This document shows, in pieces, positions 34,283 through 43,235 of a DNA stretch of 64,000 nucleotides. The stretch is from Pseudomonas sp. Root562 (lineage in GTDB: Bacteria; Pseudomonadota; Gammaproteobacteria; Pseudomonadales; Pseudomonadaceae), in assembly GCF_001427125.1 (NCBI RefSeq), contig NZ_LMGK01000021.1, positions 210,138 to 274,137 on the forward strand, given 5' to 3'. The notes below the pieces were generated by a model. The model did not search any database. It was not told the origin of the DNA and saw only the letters and a list, made by a program, of their open reading frames with translations. Each line of letters begins with the position of its first letter. Position 1 is the stretch's first letter. The position numbers were made by a program, and so were the translations under genes.

Positions 34283-35856
34283 AAGAGGGATTTCGCCAGG
34301 CAATGGCCTGGTTGCACACCTGGGTCGGTTTGCTCTTCGGTTGGCTGCTGTTTGCGATTTTCCTGACCGGCACACTGGCCTATTTCAAAGATGAGACCAC
34401 TCACTGGATGCAGCCGGAAATCCCCGCGCGGTCGGTGTCCACCGAATCGAGCCTGACCCTTGCCCAGGATTACCTTCAGCAACAGGCTCCCGGCGCATCA
34501 CGCTGGATCATTGAATTGCCCAGCGCCCGCGAACCGGCACTCTCGGTACGCTGGCAACAGGCACCGGCAAAGCCCGGTGAGCGCGGCCAACTCACGGCAA
34601 AACTGCTCGATCCGCAAACCGGCCGTGAGGTGCAGGCCCGGGACACCCAGGGCGGCGAGTTCTTCTACCGTTTCCATTTCCAGCTGCAAATGCCCTATCC
34701 GTGGGGGCGTTGGCTGTCGACCATTGCAGCGATGGTGATGTTCGTCGGGTTGATCAGCGGGATCATCACCCACAAGAAAATCTTCAAGGACTTTTTCACC
34801 TTCCGCCCGCGCAAAGGCCAGCGCTCCTGGCTCGACGGGCATAACGCAGTCGGTGTGCTGGTGTTGCCGTTTCACCTGATGATCACCTACAGCAGCCTGG
34901 TGATTTTCATGAGCATGGTGATGCCGGCGAGCATTTTGGCGGCGTACAAAGGCGATGTGCAGGCGTTTTTCAGCGACGTGTTTCCAGCGGCCAATATCGC
35001 GAAAGCCGCTGGTCAGCCAACGCCATTGCTGCCCCTGGCACCGCTGCTGGAAAAGGCCCGCGGGCAATGGGCGGGTGGCCAGGTCAGGCGCTTGACGGTG
35101 AACAATCCGGGTGATGCGAACGCCACTGTGGTGTTGGCTCGCAGCGGTGCAGACCGCGTGGTTCACGATTTCGGCAGCGCCGTGACGTTCAACGGCGTGA
35201 CCGGGCAACTGCTCGCCGCGACCCCGGCGCAAGCCATGCCAATGGCCGTCGCCGGCACTTTCTACGGTTTGCACATGGGCCATTTCGCCGGCCCGCTGTT
35301 GCGCTGGTTGTACTTTATCTGTGGGCTGGCAAGCACGGCGATGATCGGCACCGGGCTGGTGATCTGGCTTGGCAAGCGGCAGCTCAAACATGCCAGGAGC
35401 AGCGTGATGCCTTTCGAACTGCGGCTGGTGGAAGTGCTGAATATCGCCGGTATGTCGGGGTTGGTCGTCGCGGTAGCCGGGTTTTTCTGGGCCAACCGTT
35501 TGTTGCCGATCGGGTTGGCCGAGCGCGGCAATTGGGAGGTCAACAGTTTCTTCATTCTATGGGCGCTGAGCCTGCTGCATGCCATCTCTCGCCGAGGGCG
35601 CACGGCGTGGGTCGAGCAGTTGTCGTTGGCCGCGTTGCTGTTTGGCGCCGTGCCATTGCTCAATGCACTGACCACGCCGTATCACTTGGGCACCTCCTTG
35701 ATAGAAGGTGATTGGGCCATGGCCGGTTTCGATTTGGCATGCCTGGTCAGCGGGCTGTTCCTCGCCTGGGCTGCCTGGAAAATGCGGCGCGCCGCAAAGA
35801 CCGATGGCGTCCGGCAACGCGCCCAAGCAATCACCCTTGAGCAAGAGGCGAACTGA
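34279..35856 (+). CDS. PepSY-associated TM protein, likely ferric-siderophore reductase
   Basis: This 525-residue inner-membrane protein has an N-terminal TM helix (WVGLLFGWLLFAIFLTGTLA), a PepSY-type periplasmic part, and several further TM helices with histidines able to bind haem (DGHNAVGVLVLPFHLMITYS, GTFYGLHMGHFAG). This is the layout of FoxB/FpvG-type proteins, which reduce ferric siderophores in the periplasm. The ATG at 34279 overlaps the DUF3649 stop; an ORF start at 33919 lies in another gene. The Fur box upstream supports iron control. Confidence 0.88.
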   Translation: MKEGFRQAMAWLHTWVGLLFGWLLFAIFLTGTLAYFKDETTHWMQPEIPARSVSTESSLTLAQDYLQQQAPGASRWIIELPSAREPALSVRWQQAPAKPGERGQLTAKLLDPQTGREVQARDTQGGEFFYRFHFQLQMPYPWGRWLSTIAAMVMFVGLISGIITHKKIFKDFFTFRPRKGQRSWLDGHNAVGVLVLPFHLMITYSSLVIFMSMVMPASILAAYKGDVQAFFSDVFPAANIAKAAGQPTPLLPLAPLLEKARGQWAGGQVRRLTVNNPGDANATVVLARSGADRVVHDFGSAVTFNGVTGQLLAATPAQAMPMAVAGTFYGLHMGHFAGPLLRWLYFICGLASTAMIGTGLVIWLGKRQLKHARSSVMPFELRLVEVLNIAGMSGLVVAVAGFFWANRLLPIGLAERGNWEVNSFFILWALSLLHAISRRGRTAWVEQLSLAALLFGAVPLLNALTTPYHLGTSLIEGDWAMAGFDLACLVSGLFLAWAAWKMRRAAKTDGVRQRAQAITLEQEAN

Positions 35857-36183
35857 ATGTTGCTGGCCCTTTTGCTCTGCTATAGCGGTTTTACCGCGTT
35901 GTGTTTGTCGATGGACCGCCATCATGCCGACCTGCTGGGACGCAAACCGTCAATGCGCTCGCGTCAGTGGTTGAAAGTCGCGGGCTGGGTGTTGCTGGCG
36001 ATTTCGTTGTGGCCGGCGGTATCAGCGATGAACTGGGCGCTCGGGTTAGTGGATTGGTTTGCGGTGTTGATGCTCAGTGCCTTGCTGCTGGTGTTGCTCA
36101 TACCGTATCGCCCGCGCCTGGCCTTGGCGTTGGCCGGTGTGAGCTTTCTGGCCAGCCCGATTGTCGCGTTCGCGCAGTATTGA
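35857..36183 (+). CDS. DUF3325 membrane protein
   Basis: This 108-residue protein has three to four hydrophobic helices and the DUF3325 start LLALLLCYSGFTALCLSMDR with the HH pair (DRHHADLLG). Its ATG follows the PepSY stop without a gap. DUF3649, PepSY and DUF3325 recur together in Pseudomonas iron loci and probably form one membrane complex. Confidence 0.85.
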   Translation: MLLALLLCYSGFTALCLSMDRHHADLLGRKPSMRSRQWLKVAGWVLLAISLWPAVSAMNWALGLVDWFAVLMLSALLLVLLIPYRPRLALALAGVSFLASPIVAFAQY

Positions 36184-36209
36184 ATGGATCATCTGCCAGC
36201 CTCTGGATA

Positions 36210-37085
36210 TCAGCGCCAAAACGCCTGCCGATATTCCCCGGGCGTCCCACCCAGGCTCTGGCGAAAACGATTGGTAAAGTGACTGGCGCTGGCAAATCCG
36301 CACGCCAGGGCAATTTCGCCCAACGGCTGCGAAGTCGAGCGCAACAGTTCCCGCGCCCGGTTCAGGCGTCGTGCCAACACGTACTGATGTGGCGGCAAAC
36401 CGAAACTCTCACGGAACATCCGCGCAAAGTGGTATTCCGACAGCGCGCACAACGCTGCCAGTTGCCCCAGGCTGATGGCTTGATCCAGATGGCTGTCGAT
36501 GTACTCCACCAACAAACGCCGTTGGTGTGCTGCCAAACCACCCTTGAGACGCAGACCCGGTCGCACGCTGACCTGACTGAGCAGGGCGTGGCTGAGAATC
36601 TCGTGGGCCAGGCTGCTGGTGAGCAGGCGCTCGCCCGGTTCTTCCCAGTTGAGGCTGATCAACTGACGAAAACGCACCGCCTGCTGCGGGTCATCGAGAA
36701 ACGTCCGTTCGCGCAGTTGCAACTCCCGTGGTTCGCGGTCCAGCAGAGTGACGCAGCCAAGGGCAAATTGTTCCGGGCTGAAATACAGGTGAGCCAGGCG
36801 AATGTCGCCATTGATCACCCAGCCTGACTGGTGGTCGGCGGGCAATATGCACAATTTGTCGGGGCCACCCTTGTTGCCGGGTTGGTCACGGCGAAAGGTG
36901 CCGGTGCCGCCAGCGATATAGCACGACAGCGTGTGATGGCTTGGCGCTTCGTAATCCTGGGCGTCGTGGTGGTTGCTCCACAAGGCTGCGGACAAGCCGT
37001 CACCGAGCTCGGCGCTGTGCTCAAGGCGAGCATTCGGCGAGCGGTTGAGGGCTTGAAAGACTTGTAGGGTATCCAGTGAGGCCAT
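36210..37085 (-). CDS. AraC-family regulator
   Basis: This 291-residue protein has an N-terminal cupin-like sensing half and a C-terminal AraC double helix-turn-helix (LGQLAALCALSEYHFARMFR then GEIALACGFASASHFTNRFR). Target and signal are unknown; the divergent EamA transporter, starting 152 bp away, is the nearest candidate. Confidence 0.9.
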   Translation of the reverse strand: MASLDTLQVFQALNRSPNARLEHSAELGDGLSAALWSNHHDAQDYEAPSHHTLSCYIAGGTGTFRRDQPGNKGGPDKLCILPADHQSGWVINGDIRLAHLYFSPEQFALGCVTLLDREPRELQLRERTFLDDPQQAVRFRQLISLNWEEPGERLLTSSLAHEILSHALLSQVSVRPGLRLKGGLAAHQRRLLVEYIDSHLDQAISLGQLAALCALSEYHFARMFRESFGLPPHQYVLARRLNRARELLRSTSQPLGEIALACGFASASHFTNRFRQSLGGTPGEYRQAFWR

Positions 37086-37236
37086 GTTCGTTGCTCGCTA
37101 ACGCCTGCTTCCAACGCCTTGCATCCTACTCTGTAGCGCTGCGACTGCCAGCCAGTTGCCTGACAAAAGCGCAAGTTTATGCAAGTGCGCAAAGGCACGG
37201 CGCAGGACACTGAGCGCCTATCGAGGAGCCTTTGCC

Positions 37237-38139
37237 ATGAACCTGTCGTTATACCTGTTGACTGTGCTGATCTGGGGCACCACCTGGATTGCCCTGAAAT
37301 GGCAACTGGGCGTGGTGGCGATTCCCGTATCGATCGTCTATCGCTTCGGCCTGGCCGCACTGGTGCTGTTCGCGATGTTGTTGCTCAGCCGAAAGCTGCA
37401 AGTGATGAACCGGCGCGGGCATTTGATTTGTCTGGCGCAGGGTTTGTGTCTGTTTTGCATCAATTTCATGTGTTTCCTGACGGCCAGCCAGTGGATTCCC
37501 AGCGGTCTGGTGGCCGTGGTGTTTTCCACCGCGACCCTGTGGAACGCCCTCAATGCGCGGGTGTTCTTCGGCCAGAAAATCGCCCGCAATGTGTTGATGG
37601 GTGGTGCGTTGGGCTTGCTCGGGCTGGGCCTGTTGTTCTGGCCTGAACTCACTGGCCACACCGCCAGCCCGCAAACCTTGCTCGGGTTGGGTCTGGCGCT
37701 GCTCGGCACCTTGTGTTTCTCGGCGGGCAACATGTTGTCGAGCCTGCAACAGAAAGCCGGGCTCAGACCGTTGACGACCAATGCCTGGGGCATGGCGTAC
37801 GGCGCGGCGATGTTGTCGGTGTGGTGCCTGGTCAAGGGCATCCCGTTCGAGATGGAATGGAATGCGCGCTACATTGGCTCGCTGCTGTATCTGGTGATTC
37901 CAGGTTCGGTGATCGGTTTCACTGCTTACCTCACGCTGGTCGGTCGCATGGGGCCGGAGCGTGCGGCTTATTGCACCGTGCTGTTCCCGGTGGTGGCGCT
38001 GAACGTCTCGGCGATTGCCGAAGGCTATCAGTGGACCGCGCCGGCGCTGGCAGGGTTGGTGATGGTCATGTTGGGTAACGTCTTGGTGTTCCGCAAACCC
38101 AAGCCGAGTGTAAGTCCGATGGCGAGGAAACTGGCATGA
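37237..38139 (+). CDS. DMT superfamily (EamA) transporter
   Basis: This 300-residue inner-membrane protein has ten predicted TM helices in two EamA repeats (first begins LYLLTVLIWGTTWIALKWQ; second near residue 150 with FSAGNMLSSLQQKAG). Such transporters usually export amino acids or related metabolites. ATG 37237 follows GAGGAG. The divergent AraC regulator may control it. Confidence 0.88.
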   Translation: MNLSLYLLTVLIWGTTWIALKWQLGVVAIPVSIVYRFGLAALVLFAMLLLSRKLQVMNRRGHLICLAQGLCLFCINFMCFLTASQWIPSGLVAVVFSTATLWNALNARVFFGQKIARNVLMGGALGLLGLGLLFWPELTGHTASPQTLLGLGLALLGTLCFSAGNMLSSLQQKAGLRPLTTNAWGMAYGAAMLSVWCLVKGIPFEMEWNARYIGSLLYLVIPGSVIGFTAYLTLVGRMGPERAAYCTVLFPVVALNVSAIAEGYQWTAPALAGLVMVMLGNVLVFRKPKPSVSPMARKLA

Positions 38140-38151
38140 ACAGCCAGGGAG

Positions 38152-38661
38152 TCAGTTATCCTTCACCGCCAGCAGATAGATCAGCCCAAAAAACATGTAT
38201 TCGATATTGCTTCTTGCCCAATAGAAGGCATTACGATTGACGGAAGACTCCATGTCGAACCACTCGTTGAGAATGATTACATATAAAACCTGGTAAACGA
38301 AAATGGCGCTGCTGAATCCAATGATGGCGAATTTTTTTGCTTCATGGAATTCACTTCGTGGTGCTGCAAGTTTGCGGTATATCTGATAGGCGCCTACCAG
38401 GAAACTGATGGTAAAGATGACTTCCAACGTTATGATTGCCCAGTAAAAACGATGATGAAAAAGCGGATGAGTGACGGCCCGGTAAAGTCGAGAATCATTA
38501 CCGGTGGTATCGCTCATGCTGATGATTCGCCCGATATACTCGGTGTAGGCTGCATAGTCGGTGAAGTTGTTGATGGAAGTAGTGAATCCGAACAAAAAAG
38601 CTATCAGGACGACGAGTAGTTTGCTCCTTCTGATAACTAAGGTGGTGGTGAAGTTGTTCAT
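38152..38661 (-). CDS. DUF2165 family membrane protein
   Basis: This 169-residue protein has four TM helices (about 12-30, 80-100, 120-140 and 150-165) and DUF2165 elements (TTSINNFTDYAAYTEYIGRI, YWARSNIEYMFFGLIY). Function unknown. ATG 38661 is chosen over an upstream frame. The gene is more AT-rich than its neighbours. Confidence 0.78.
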   Translation of the reverse strand: MNNFTTTLVIRRSKLLVVLIAFLFGFTTSINNFTDYAAYTEYIGRIISMSDTTGNDSRLYRAVTHPLFHHRFYWAIITLEVIFTISFLVGAYQIYRKLAAPRSEFHEAKKFAIIGFSSAIFVYQVLYVIILNEWFDMESSVNRNAFYWARSNIEYMFFGLIYLLAVKDN

Positions 38662-38784
38662 TAGAGTGCACTCCGATTGCACGATTATTGCCATTGTTGT
38701 GTCGGAGTCTATCTATCTTTCTCGGGAAGAAGTTTGGTACTGAATTGCAAGTTGTGTCGTTGTGCATGTTTGTAGGAGTTGACG

Positions 38785-38832
38785 AGGGCTGCGATTTTTA
38801 TTTGACGATCAAGATTTAAAAATCGCAGCCCT
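38785..38832. repeat. Inverted repeat
   Basis: AGGGCTGCGATTTTT and its exact complement (15 bp each) flank an 18-base spacer. It lies 27 bp past the ghrB stop on the minus strand and may serve as its terminator, although it looks more like a dispersed intergenic repeat. Confidence 0.75.
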
Positions 38833-38858
38833 GGGCAACTTCTGCAGGAATACTCGGT

Positions 38859-39839
38859 TTAATTCTTGCCTTTCCAGACGTGCGGGTTCACCAGGTCTTG
38901 CGGTCGTTCGCCGAGCAGCGCGCTGCGCAGGTTGGCCAGGGCGCGGTTGGCCATCGCTTCGCGGGTTTCATGTGTGGCCGAGCCAATGTGCGGCAAGGTC
39001 ACCGCGTTTTTCAGCTGGTAAAGCGGCGACTCAGCCAGCGGTTCTTTTTCGTAGACATCCAGCCCTGCGCCTCGAATGCGGTTGTTTTGCAGCGCTTCGA
39101 TCAGTGCCGGCTCGTCGACCACCGGGCCACGCGCAATGTTCACCAGAATGGCACTTGGCTTCATCAGCGCCAGTTCGCGGTGGCTGATCAAGTGTCTGGT
39201 TTTCTCACTGAGCGGCACCACCAGGCACACGAAGTCGGCTTCGGCCAATAGATCATCGAGGCTGCGCAACTGCGCGCCCAGTTCCTGTTCCAGCGCCGTC
39301 TTGCGGCTGTTGCCGCTGTAGAGGATCGGCATGTTGAAGCCCAGGCGGCCACGGCGGGCGATGGCGGCACCGATGTTGCCCATGCCGACGATGCCCAGGG
39401 TCTTGCCGTGCACATCGCAACCGAACAGCTGCGCGCCGACCGTGGCCTGCCATTGTCCGGCCTTGGTCCACGCATCCAGTTCGGCGACGCGACGGGCACT
39501 GCTCATCAGCAAGGCGAAAGCCAGGTCGGCAGTGCTTTCGGTGAGCACGTCCGGGGTGTTGGTCAGCATGATCCCGCGTTCGCTCAGGTACGCCACATCA
39601 TAGTTGTCATACCCCACCGAGACGCTGGACACCACTTCCAGTTTCGCGGCGTTCTCCAGTTGCGCGCGTCCGAGCTTGCGACCGACGCCGATCAAGCCAT
39701 GAGCATGGGGCAGGGCTTCGTTGAACTGGGTGTTGATGTCGCCGTTTTTCGGGTTGGGCACAATGACGTCGAAATCTTGCTGCAGGCGTTCGACCATCTC
39801 AGGCGTGACGCGGCTGAAGGCGAGGACGGTTTTTTTCAT
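38859..39839 (-). CDS. ghrB: D-2-hydroxyacid dehydrogenase, GhrB-like
   Basis: This 326-residue NAD(P)-dependent reductase has GIVGMGNIGAAIARRG as its Rossmann motif, catalytic Arg in LVNIARGPVVDE, Glu in YEKEPLAES and His in LPHIGSATHETR. It is closest to GhrB/TkrA enzymes that reduce glyoxylate, hydroxypyruvate or 2-ketogluconate. No ketogluconate genes are nearby, so glyoxylate/hydroxypyruvate reductase is the safer call. Confidence 0.88.
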   Translation of the reverse strand: MKKTVLAFSRVTPEMVERLQQDFDVIVPNPKNGDINTQFNEALPHAHGLIGVGRKLGRAQLENAAKLEVVSSVSVGYDNYDVAYLSERGIMLTNTPDVLTESTADLAFALLMSSARRVAELDAWTKAGQWQATVGAQLFGCDVHGKTLGIVGMGNIGAAIARRGRLGFNMPILYSGNSRKTALEQELGAQLRSLDDLLAEADFVCLVVPLSEKTRHLISHRELALMKPSAILVNIARGPVVDEPALIEALQNNRIRGAGLDVYEKEPLAESPLYQLKNAVTLPHIGSATHETREAMANRALANLRSALLGERPQDLVNPHVWKGKN

Positions 39840-40003
39840 GGATGCAGGCTCGTCGGGCGGAGGAGGATGCTGAGCACGCTAACATTCTTCGCGGGATTTG
39901 TGCGAGTCGCTTAACAGCAGCTTGCAGCGCTTCATCCAGTTATACTGGCGCCTTTCGTGGCTCGCTGACCGGGCCCGACATTTGCGCATCACCCGGAGCT
40001 TTC

Positions 40004-40240
40004 ATGACTTCCCCGAAACAACCGCCGGCCGACGACGTCTTGAGCGACAGCGTCGACGCCAGCGCCGACAGCGAAACCAAAGCCGAAATCCCGGCGTTCA
40101 AGTTCCCGTTCAAACCGGGTGAACTGGCGTCCGCCAAGGGCTCCAACCAGCCGTGGTACAAGAACGGTGCCAAAAACGGCCACACCAAGACCCCAGGCAT
40201 GGCGCCTCCGGGTACTCGGCGGTCGATGGGCAAGCGCTGA
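40004..40240 (+). CDS. Small conserved-type hypothetical protein
   Basis: This 78-residue hydrophilic protein (TSPKQPPADDVLSDSVDASA..., then PWYKNGAKNGHTKTPGMAPP) has an acidic first half and a basic, Gly/Pro-rich second half and is probably disordered. I recall similar small proteins in Pseudomonas but no function. ATG 40004 follows CCGGAG. Confidence 0.6.
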   Translation: MTSPKQPPADDVLSDSVDASADSETKAEIPAFKFPFKPGELASAKGSNQPWYKNGAKNGHTKTPGMAPPGTRRSMGKR

Positions 40241-40272
40241 ACACCGGATGATCGCGGTGGCAGGACTATCCC

Positions 40273-40364
40273 CATCGCCAGCAGGCTGGCTCCCACAGTG
40301 GTATGAGATGTTCGTGAATTTTATGTTCAGCGCTGACCCTGTGGGAGCCAGCTTGCCGGCGATG
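40273..40364. repeat. REP pair in inverted orientation
   Basis: CATCGCCAGCAGGCTGGCTC..CAG (40273-40298) and CTGTGGGAGCCAGC...GGCGATG (40339-40364) are near-perfect reverse complements with a 40-base spacer, a common Pseudomonas REP doublet between convergent genes. Confidence 0.85.
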
Positions 40365-40393
40365 GCGCCGGTGCAAACACAGCAAATCCCGAA

Positions 40394-41143
40394 TCAAGCC
40401 GCCCGCAACGAAATAAACGCATAGTTCGCAGGCTGCTCAGTCGCCAATTGCGCACCGGCCGCCATTACCTGCCCGGCAATGTCCTCGCCGGATACATGAA
40501 ACTGCCACTCGCTGCTCCACTCCGGCAGCGTCTGCCCGGTCAATTCGTCGATGATCGTGGCGAACTCGTGCATGTCCGGCAGAAAAGCGGTGAATCCATC
40601 GCCTTTCAGCGCGGCCGTGCGAAACCCAAGCAGCGCACAAATGGCGTCCTTGACCTGGATGTCATCGCGGTCCGCTTGACGGGAACGCTGGATCAGCTCT
40701 GACAACTCGCGGTCGACCAACTCGCCACCGACGATCAGCTCAGGCCCTTTTTCCCACGACTCGGGCGGGCAATCCTTCCCGGCCGTATTCAGTGGAATGT
40801 GCGGATTGATCTCCATCGGATAAATGCGGCACACCAGCGGCCGCCGCTCATAGATGCGGCAGAGGTTGTCTTCGTCAAGATTCTGGCAGGCACCGACGTT
40901 GTAAGCCGCAAAGGTGATGGCGACGTAGGCCTCTGCGTCGGCGCTGCGAACCCGCGCCGATCGGCGTTCGGCGTGTTCTCGTTGCTGCTCCGGCAAGCCC
41001 AGCCCGTTACTTAAAAAGGCTTCCGCCAGAATGATCACTTGCCCCCCGTCCGCCGCCCACATGCGGGCTTCGTGCAGGGTCAGGGGTACATGGTGGTCAT
41101 TGCAGCATTTGCCACAGCCTACGCAGGAAAACGTCGTATTCAT
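40394..41143 (-). CDS. YkgJ family cysteine-cluster protein
   Basis: This 249-residue protein has the YkgJ zinc/iron-chelating pattern: CVGCGKCC at the N-terminus, then a Cys in GACQNL and CRIYERRPLVCRIYPME. Cytoplasmic, function unknown, probably binding an Fe-S cluster or zinc. The remaining C-terminal 100 residues are not family-specific. Confidence 0.85.
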   Translation of the reverse strand: MNTTFSCVGCGKCCNDHHVPLTLHEARMWAADGGQVIILAEAFLSNGLGLPEQQREHAERRSARVRSADAEAYVAITFAAYNVGACQNLDEDNLCRIYERRPLVCRIYPMEINPHIPLNTAGKDCPPESWEKGPELIVGGELVDRELSELIQRSRQADRDDIQVKDAICALLGFRTAALKGDGFTAFLPDMHEFATIIDELTGQTLPEWSSEWQFHVSGEDIAGQVMAAGAQLATEQPANYAFISLRAA

Positions 41144-41226
41144 TTAACGGTCAGTCGCATCCGGGGGCATCAATCGGCGACAGGATGCCGCCGTGCAGAT
41201 CCCTGACGAAGCAAGTTATGCGCCAC

Positions 41227-41553
41227 TCACTGCGCCTTGGTGGCCGGGCGGATGGAGTCCCATTCGGTGACGTAAGCGGTTTTGCTTTTTTTGTTGTACA
41301 GGCACAGCTCGGTGCCTTGCGCGCCTTTCATGTGTTTTTGCGGATACTGGCCTTGCAACAAAAGCGCGGTGTAGCCAACGCGGTCATCGAACTGCGCGGC
41401 ATTGCCGACGGGTTTGGCATCCTTGAGGCCACTGGCCTTGGTGCAACTGGCGAGCACGGTTTTATCGTAGGCGGCCCAGGCATCAGGGCTGGAGGCGTGG
41501 GCCTGGGTAGCGAGGGCCGTGAGGCAGAGGAAGGTCAGGGTGGCAGCTTTCAT
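41227..41553 (-). CDS. Secreted small hypothetical protein
   Basis: This 108-residue protein starts with a signal peptide (KAATLTFLCLTALATQAHAS) with an AHA-S cleavage site near 20. The mature part of about 88 residues has two cysteines (VLASCTKA, TELCLYN) that could form a disulfide. Likely periplasmic; function unknown. Confidence 0.75.
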   Translation of the reverse strand: MKAATLTFLCLTALATQAHASSPDAWAAYDKTVLASCTKASGLKDAKPVGNAAQFDDRVGYTALLLQGQYPQKHMKGAQGTELCLYNKKSKTAYVTEWDSIRPATKAQ

Positions 41554-41596
41554 GGGTCAGCAATCCTTGGGCAGACAGGGCCAGCATGTGAGTATG

Positions 41597-42079
41597 TCAG
41601 AGTGGAACCGGTTCCCGACGCACCTCACGCATTCCGACACTTTCATATAACCGCCGCGCCCGATGGTTGTCTTCCAGTACCTTCAAATCCACAAAACCTT
41701 CCCGTCTCTGATCAAATACCTTGAACGCATGCAACAGCAGCGCGCGTCCCAGGCCCCGGCGTTGCGCCCGTGGATGCACCACCAGATTCTTGATGTAGGC
41801 ACTGGTCCAGCATTGGCACACGGCAACTACGCCTTCGGCGTCCAGGGCCACAAAGCACAGCGCGGGATCGTATTCAGGATCGGTTTCAAAATTTTGTTGC
41901 CAGCGCTCCAGCGCCGGCACCCGGCCACCGCCGTCGCGGTAACCCAGTTCCATCAAGCGATGTACCGCTTGTGCAAGTTCGGGGCGATAGTCAATCAATT
42001 GGACGCCAGTTGGCCAGTCAATGGCCGGCGCGACCTCTGCGAGGTTGCGCCGCATCAACCAGCAATAGTCCCCGGCCAA
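41597..42079 (-). CDS. GNAT family N-acetyltransferase
   Basis: This GNAT-fold protein of 160 residues or fewer has the acetyl-CoA motif LVVHPRAQRRGLGRALLLHA and the C-terminal LKVLEDNHRARRLYESVGM. The acceptor is unknown. The start is unsure: the TTG at 42079 lies just after cheV, or an ATG at 42055 would give 152 residues. It probably shares a transcript with cheV, whose stop is 3 bp away. Confidence 0.85.
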   Translation of the reverse strand: MAGDYCWLMRRNLAEVAPAIDWPTGVQLIDYRPELAQAVHRLMELGYRDGGGRVPALERWQQNFETDPEYDPALCFVALDAEGVVAVCQCWTSAYIKNLVVHPRAQRRGLGRALLLHAFKVFDQRREGFVDLKVLEDNHRARRLYESVGMREVRREPVPL

Positions 42080-42082
42080 GGC

Positions 42083-42985
42083 TCAATGACCTTGTTCGGC
42101 CACAGCCTTGGCCGCGTCGATCAGGCACTTGGTCAGTTCCGGCGAGGAGAATTTGGTCAACACCGCGTTCGCCCCGGCCTGACGGGCCTTTTCGCTGTTC
42201 ATCGCGCTGTCCAGCGAGGTGTGCAACAGCACGTAGAGGTGCGCGAAGTCCGGGGTTTCGCGCAGGGTGCGGGTGAAGGCGTAGCCGTCCATCTCGGACA
42301 TTTCGATGTCGGAGACAATCAGGTTGATCTGTTGCGCGGTGCCTTGCAGGTCGAGCAGGCAATCGATGGCTTCCTTGGCGCTGCGTGCGGTGTGGCATTG
42401 CAGGCCGAGGTTGCGCAGGGTATGCACCGATTGCTGCAAGGCGACCTGGCTGTCATCGACCACCAGAATCCTCGCGTTACCCAATATTTCGGCGTCTTCC
42501 ATGCTCAGTTCGGTCGGTGCCATCTCGATCTGCACCGGGGCGATGCCGTGGATGACTTTTTCGATGTCCAGCACCTGCACCAGCGTGCCGTCGACCGAGG
42601 TGACGCCGGTGATGTACGCGCTTCTGCCACCGGAACCAAAGGGCGGCGGGCGGATGTCGGTGGTCAGGCAGTGAACGATCTTGCTCACCGCCTGAACATG
42701 CAGGCCCTGCTTGGAGCGGCTGACATCGGTGACGATCAGGCAGCCACCGTCCGGATCTTCCAGTGGGCGCTCGCCGATGGCGCGGCTGAGATCGATCACT
42801 GACAACGAGGTACCGCGCAAGGTGGCAATACCCTTCACGTGCGGGTGCGACTCCGGCAGTTTGGTCAGCGGCGGGCAGGGGATGATTTCGCTGACTTTGA
42901 GCAGGTTGATCGCCATCAACTTGCCGCTGCGCAAGGTAAACAGCAGAAGCGAAAGTGAGTCTGCGCGGGCTTTGGTGGAGGACAT
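42083..42985 (-). CDS. cheV: Chemotaxis coupling protein CheV
   Basis: This 300-residue protein joins an N-terminal CheW-like domain (FTLRSGKLMAINLLKVSEII, IATLRGTSLSVIDLSRAIG) to a C-terminal receiver domain (ILVVDDSQVALQ; phospho-Asp in IVSDIEMSEMDGY). CheV couples chemoreceptors to CheA and is tuned by phosphorylation. It stands apart from the main che operon, as is usual for the several Pseudomonas CheV copies. ATG 42985 is chosen. Confidence 0.93.
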   Translation of the reverse strand: MSSTKARADSLSLLLFTLRSGKLMAINLLKVSEIIPCPPLTKLPESHPHVKGIATLRGTSLSVIDLSRAIGERPLEDPDGGCLIVTDVSRSKQGLHVQAVSKIVHCLTTDIRPPPFGSGGRSAYITGVTSVDGTLVQVLDIEKVIHGIAPVQIEMAPTELSMEDAEILGNARILVVDDSQVALQQSVHTLRNLGLQCHTARSAKEAIDCLLDLQGTAQQINLIVSDIEMSEMDGYAFTRTLRETPDFAHLYVLLHTSLDSAMNSEKARQAGANAVLTKFSSPELTKCLIDAAKAVAEQGH

Positions 42986-43112
42986 AAGAACCTTCTGTGG
43001 AAAAAGGTGGCGGGCGACCGCGAGGATCGCCAACAGCTATCGATGCCGGGTTATCGACTTGTCAGGGGCAGGCTTTAGGTTAATTACCGGCTGCCAGTCA
43101 ATTGGTCCCCCC

Positions 43113-43232
43113 TGTGGCGAGGGAGCTTGCTCGCGCTCGGCTGCGTAGCAGCCGCAACAGCTGCAAACGCATTCCTTCGCCTGATTTGGGACCGCTTCGC
43201 GCTCGAGCGGGAGCAAGCTGCCTCGCCACAAG
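43113..43232. repeat. REP-type inverted repeat
   Basis: TGTGGCGAGGGAGCTTGCTC near 43113 is mirrored by GGGAGCAAGCTGCCTCGCCACA ending at about 43231, with a second pair (CTGCGTAGCAGC) inside. The outer arms match those of the repeat at 2584-2694, so this is the same REP family. It lies between norR and cheV. Confidence 0.8.
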
Positions 43233-43235
43233 GGC

